A stretch of DNA of 7,396 nt from Candidatus Aminicenantota bacterium (GTDB lineage: Bacteria; Acidobacteriota; Aminicenantia; Aminicenantales; Aminicenantaceae): contig DAOWCB010000066.1 in NCBI GenBank assembly GCA_030633795.1, forward strand, positions 1 to 7,396, read 5' to 3'. The notes below the pieces were generated by a model. It was given only the letters and a program-made list of their open reading frames with translations. It did no database searches and was not told the origin of the DNA. A program made the position numbers and the translations under genes. Of the stretch, positions 4,806 to 7,396 are shown one piece after another. How positions within the stretch are numbered: position 1 is the stretch's first letter; every line of letters starts with the position of its first letter.

Positions 4806-5800
4806 CACTGGCGGCGTTGGTTGAGGAGGTAGATGAAAAAAGGAGCGCCGACAGCAGCCGTTATGATGCCGATTGGAAGTTCTGACCCTGATAGGATGGT
4901 TCTTGCCAGCACGTCGCAGAACATCAGAAAAACCCCTCCCATGATGGAGGAGGAAAAAAAGAGATATTTATGATCGGGCCCGATAAGTAGACGGACCCAA
5001 TGGGGAATGATCAAGCCGACAAATCCGACAATACCGCTTACCGAGACGGATGAAGATGCCAGCAATGTGGAAATGACCAAAAAGATTTTTCGCGTCCGGC
5101 TGACAGAACAACCAAGGGATTGGGCAATTTCGTCTCCCATGACAAGAAGGTTCATATCCTTGGCTAGCCACTGGGAGACAAAAAAACAGAAGATGAAGGT
5201 GGGAAAGATGACCCGGAAATGATTCCAGTCGGCCAAATGAAAACTTCCCAGGAGCCAAAACACGGCCTGTTCGAAGGATTCGGATTTAAAGAAGATCAAA
5301 AATGAGGTTAAAGACGAAGCCAGGGCTCCGGCTGCTATTCCTGTCAGGAGCAAAGTTTCCACCTTGAAAGCACCCTTTCTCTGGGAAAGGATATACACCA
5401 GGGAAACGATGACAAGTCCGGAACCAAAGGCAAAAACATTCTGCATGGAGAATCCCCAAAAACTCATGTTAACCCCGAGGATGAGGGCTAGGACAGCACC
5501 AAAAGAGGCTCCCGATGAGACGCCGACCACGAACGGGCCAGCCATAGGGTTTTGAAAGTATCCTTGCAGAATGGCCCCAGAGAGAGAGAGACATGCGCCT
5601 ACCAAAAAAGCAAGGAGGGCACGGGAAAATCGCAGGTGGATGAAAATCTGGGCATGTGTCTGGTCGTTGTGAGCCAGAAAATTCCAAAGGTCGATGAAGC
5701 TCGTTTTGACAGAACCTTTCACCAAAGACACATAAAGCCCTGCGACCAGCAGAAATAGCAAAATCGAGAGGAGTCGAATCCTTTTTTTCTGCGGAGTCAT
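4805..5800 (-). CDS. btuC: ABC importer permease of the BtuC/FecCD family
   Basis: 331 residues, normal for the family. This is the inner-membrane channel subunit, which works as a dimer with two ATPases and a periplasmic binding protein to import corrinoids or iron complexes. Family blocks: LRFSRALLAFLVGACLSLSG (56-75; the usual R-x-P-R has Ser for Pro), the QNPMAGPFVVGVSSGASFG block (83-101), WLLGSF (182-187), MGDEIAQSLG (221-230, the ATPase-coupling loop), GFVGLIIPHWVRLLIGPDH (259-277), and ELPIGIITAAVGAPFFIYLL (307-326). About ten hydrophobic helices are present. The ATG at 5800 overlaps the TGA of the binding-protein gene (ATGA) and is preceded by AAGGATGG, so it is the real start. The frame stays open 54 codons further upstream, but that part merely re-reads the end of the upstream gene. 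Substrate cannot be told from the permease; the B12 assignment comes from its neighbour. Confidence 0.9.
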   Translation of the reverse strand: MTPQKKRIRLLSILLFLLVAGLYVSLVKGSVKTSFIDLWNFLAHNDQTHAQIFIHLRFSRALLAFLVGACLSLSGAILQGYFQNPMAGPFVVGVSSGASFGAVLALILGVNMSFWGFSMQNVFAFGSGLVIVSLVYILSQRKGAFKVETLLLTGIAAGALASSLTSFLIFFKSESFEQAVFWLLGSFHLADWNHFRVIFPTFIFCFFVSQWLAKDMNLLVMGDEIAQSLGCSVSRTRKIFLVISTLLASSSVSVSGIVGFVGLIIPHWVRLLIGPDHKYLFFSSSIMGGVFLMFCDVLARTILSGSELPIGIITAAVGAPFFIYLLNQRRQ

Positions 5801-6714
5801 TGGCCATCCTTGAAAAAAGAGGGATGCAGGATGCGGGCGAGCTGGTCGAAAGCCTGGAATAATCTGGGCCCCGGTCGGGTGATCAAATCTTCGTTTAAAA
5901 AATAGATGTTTCCCTTTTGTACTGCCTTGATGCCTTCTAGGTGGGCCTCCTTTGTGAACCATGTTTTAACTTCAAGAAAATCGGAATCTGACTTGCTTAT
6001 GACAACGATGTATTCAGGATTTTGGTGGATGAGTTCCTCTCGATTGTAGCTGAACCATGCTCTAGGAATTTCACCTGCAGCATTGACTCCTTTTGCCTTC
6101 AGGACCAGATCATTCATAAAGCTTTTTTTTCCGCAAGTCCAAAGGCCTTTCCCATAAAGGTCGATGAAAACCTTTGGCCTCTTGTCCACGTTTTTCAAGG
6201 AAGTTTCTATCCTCTTGAGATTCTCACGCAAAGGGGCGACGACACTTTCTGCGGCTTTTTCTTTTCGTGTGATTTGGCCTATCCTATGGATGAGAACAAA
6301 AACGGATTCCAGGGTTGTCCCTTCTTCCAGGACAAAAACGGGCAATTCAAGGTCTTTGAGCCGCCGAACCAGCCTCAATGGATTGCCCCTGAAGGCAATG
6401 ATAAGGTCCGGTCGAAGATCGATGATTTTTTCCAAGTCCGGGTCGACCATTCCCCCGATACGATTTTTTGTTTGTGCCTGTTCCGGGTAGTTGCAGTAAC
6501 GTGTCACACCGATGATTTTTTTTTCTAGACCTAAGGCGAACAGGATCTCCGTAACATTCGGGGCCAAGGAAATGATTCTCTGGGGAGGATTTCCCAGGAC
6601 ATGTGTGTAGCCCAGATCATCCTTGATGGTCAGGTTTTGGTTGCCTGAAGTGATGAGATTAAGGATGAATAGAAAGCATAAAGCCGAAGTTGTGCGATTC
6701 AATAACATTCTCAT
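5797..6714 (-). CDS. btuF: Periplasmic corrinoid-binding protein, BtuF-like
   Basis: 305 residues. A signal peptide (about 1-23, basic start then ALCFLFILNLI) lacks a proper lipobox, so the mature protein should be soluble in the periplasm. The fold is the helical-backbone (type III) binding protein. Blocks run parallel to E. coli BtuF: RIISLAPNVTEILFALG (46-62), GVTRYCNYP (69-77), GGMVDPDLEKIIDLRPDLII (87-106), AFRGN (107-111; BtuF has AWRGG, whose Trp contacts B12), LWTCGKKSFMNDLV (191-204), IPRAWFSYNREEL (216-228) and RPGPRLFQAFDQL (280-292). These favour B12 or another corrinoid over siderophores or haem, although the ligand is not proven. The start ATG (6714) overlaps the ATPase stop as ATGA; Met3 (6708) is a possible alternative. 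No clear Shine-Dalgarno is seen, so translation is probably coupled. An A9 run lies at codons 64-67. Confidence 0.87.
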   Translation of the reverse strand: MRMLLNRTTSALCFLFILNLITSGNQNLTIKDDLGYTHVLGNPPQRIISLAPNVTEILFALGLEKKIIGVTRYCNYPEQAQTKNRIGGMVDPDLEKIIDLRPDLIIAFRGNPLRLVRRLKDLELPVFVLEEGTTLESVFVLIHRIGQITRKEKAAESVVAPLRENLKRIETSLKNVDKRPKVFIDLYGKGLWTCGKKSFMNDLVLKAKGVNAAGEIPRAWFSYNREELIHQNPEYIVVISKSDSDFLEVKTWFTKEAHLEGIKAVQKGNIYFLNEDLITRPGPRLFQAFDQLARILHPSFFKDGQ

Positions 6715-7396
6715 TCTGGTTTTTGAAATGTCAAAGAAATCTCAGGGAGACCAGAGTGAAGATTTTTCCTCACGTCCACATCGGTATGGAAAACCTCTTG
6801 GATATTTTTTTTTGTGATGAGTTCGATGGGAGATCCTAAGGAATGGATTCTGCCGTTTTTAAGGAAAAGAAGCCTCTGGGAATACGGAACGGCAAGATTG
6901 ATGTTGTGCTCGGCTGTAAGTATGGTTTTGTTTTTTTCTTCCTGTAATCGTTTCAGGATTTGATAGATTTCCACTTGATAGTTGATATCAAGATGGGCGC
7001 TGGGTTCATCCAGGAACAGGAGTGGTGTGTCCTGTGCCAACGCCCGGGCGATGAAAACGCGTTGCCTTTCTCCGCCGCTGAGATGGGCGATTATTTTGTC
7101 TTTAAGTCGGGTGATTTCTGTAAGATCCATGATTTCTTCGATAATGCCTTTATCTTCGGCCGTTATACCGGTGAATTTGCCTTGATGAACATATCTGCCC
7201 ATCAAGATGATTTCCTCAACAGTGAACTCGAAAGATACCTCGAACAATTGGGGAACATAAGCCATTTTTTGGGCTAATTCTCTGGGTTTATATGACAACA
7301 TCTCCTTTCCGTCTACTAAGATCTTCCCCGATATATCCTTCAGGAGGCCTTGGATGGCCTTTATCATTGTGCTTTTTCCCGATCCATTTCGGCCCA
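6711..7396 (-). CDS. btuD: ABC importer ATPase of the BtuD/FecE type, 5' end missing
   Basis: The frame is open to the window edge; roughly 227 residues are visible and about 30-40 N-terminal ones are missing. Motifs in order: Walker A GRNGSGKST (bases 7394-7368; family consensus GPNGSGKST), Q-loop YVPQ followed by FTVEEIILMGRY, ABC signature LSGGERQRVFIARALAQ, Walker B LLFLDEP, D-loop SAHLD, and H-loop TAEHNINLA. The order and wording fit the iron/corrinoid importer subgroup. The subunit hydrolyses ATP on the cytoplasmic face of the BtuC-type permease. The Met at 7367 is not the start, because Walker A lies upstream of it. The TGA overlaps the start of the binding-protein gene by four bases. 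An A9 run occurs near the end (ITKKNIQ). Any B12 riboswitch for the operon would lie outside the window. Confidence 0.92.
   Translation of the reverse strand, partial: GRNGSGKSTMIKAIQGLLKDISGKILVDGKEMLSYKPRELAQKMAYVPQLFEVSFEFTVEEIILMGRYVHQGKFTGITAEDKGIIEEIMDLTEITRLKDKIIAHLSGGERQRVFIARALAQDTPLLFLDEPSAHLDINYQVEIYQILKRLQEEKNKTILTAEHNINLAVPYSQRLLFLKNGRIHSLGSPIELITKKNIQEVFHTDVDVRKNLHSGLPEISLTFQKPE

Noticed and set aside
5801..5962. 54-codon N-terminal extension of the permease reading frame
   Set aside because: It only re-reads the end of the binding-protein gene in another frame. The ATG at 5800 has a Shine-Dalgarno, an ATGA overlap, and the usual family N-terminus.
6022..6528. 168-codon open frame on the plus strand inside btuF
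   Set aside because: It is antisense to a clearly conserved gene, has no recognisable domain, and its composition mirrors the opposite strand.
7365..7367. ATG at 7367 as the start of the ATPase
   Set aside because: Walker A (GRNGSGKST) is encoded just upstream in the same frame, so the gene continues past the window edge.
1..7396. CRISPR array, tRNA or rRNA genes, transposase, toxin-antitoxin or phage-defence genes
   Set aside because: No regularly spaced direct repeats, cloverleaf features or matching protein motifs were found on either strand. All sizeable coding regions are explained by transport, metabolism or membrane proteins.

Overview
All genes run on the minus strand, so the biological order reads from high to low coordinates. 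The organism looks like an uncultivated-type diderm bacterium with moderate GC. The evidence is a periplasmic binding protein with a signal peptide and no lipobox, an unusual gene order, and a stand-alone (split) methylmalonyl-CoA mutase catalytic subunit. A lineage near Acidobacteriota/Aminicenantota or the former Deltaproteobacteria is possible, but that is a low-confidence impression and not a result.

Region 1 (7396 to 4805) is an ABC importer operon of the BtuCDF/FecCD type: an ATPase cut by the window edge, a periplasmic binding protein and a permease. Each junction is a 4-base ATGA stop/start overlap. The binding protein reads most like BtuF, so vitamin B12 or another corrinoid is the likely cargo. 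The operon ends in a strong intrinsic terminator, which is the core of a 145-bp nested imperfect palindrome (4661-4805).

Region 2 (4626 to 4048) is a single gene for a small membrane protein. It resembles the family called mitochondrial K+-H+ exchange-related (Mit_KHE1), known mainly from eukaryotes. It has its own promoter, which would give an almost leaderless mRNA. An intergenic stretch with short nested inverted repeats follows (3905-4047).

Region 3 (3866 to 182) is a putative operon: a DUF948 membrane/coiled-coil protein, an overlapping YtxH-domain protein, enolase, and the catalytic subunit of a B12-dependent methylmalonyl-CoA mutase with no B12-binding domain. A TTGACA promoter with a palindrome in its spacer sits just upstream of the DUF948 start. 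A second possible promoter/operator lies in front of enolase.

Region 4 (137 to 1) is the first 45 codons of a secreted protein, behind a good sigma70-like promoter placed so that transcription would begin at the ATG.

A possible functional thread is corrinoid import beside a corrinoid-dependent mutase, though the two are in separate transcription units. I see no defence system, CRISPR array, tRNA, rRNA or transposase. The less ordinary items are the Mit_KHE1-like protein, the large palindrome, the repeated leaderless promoter geometry, and the enolase-mutase pairing.
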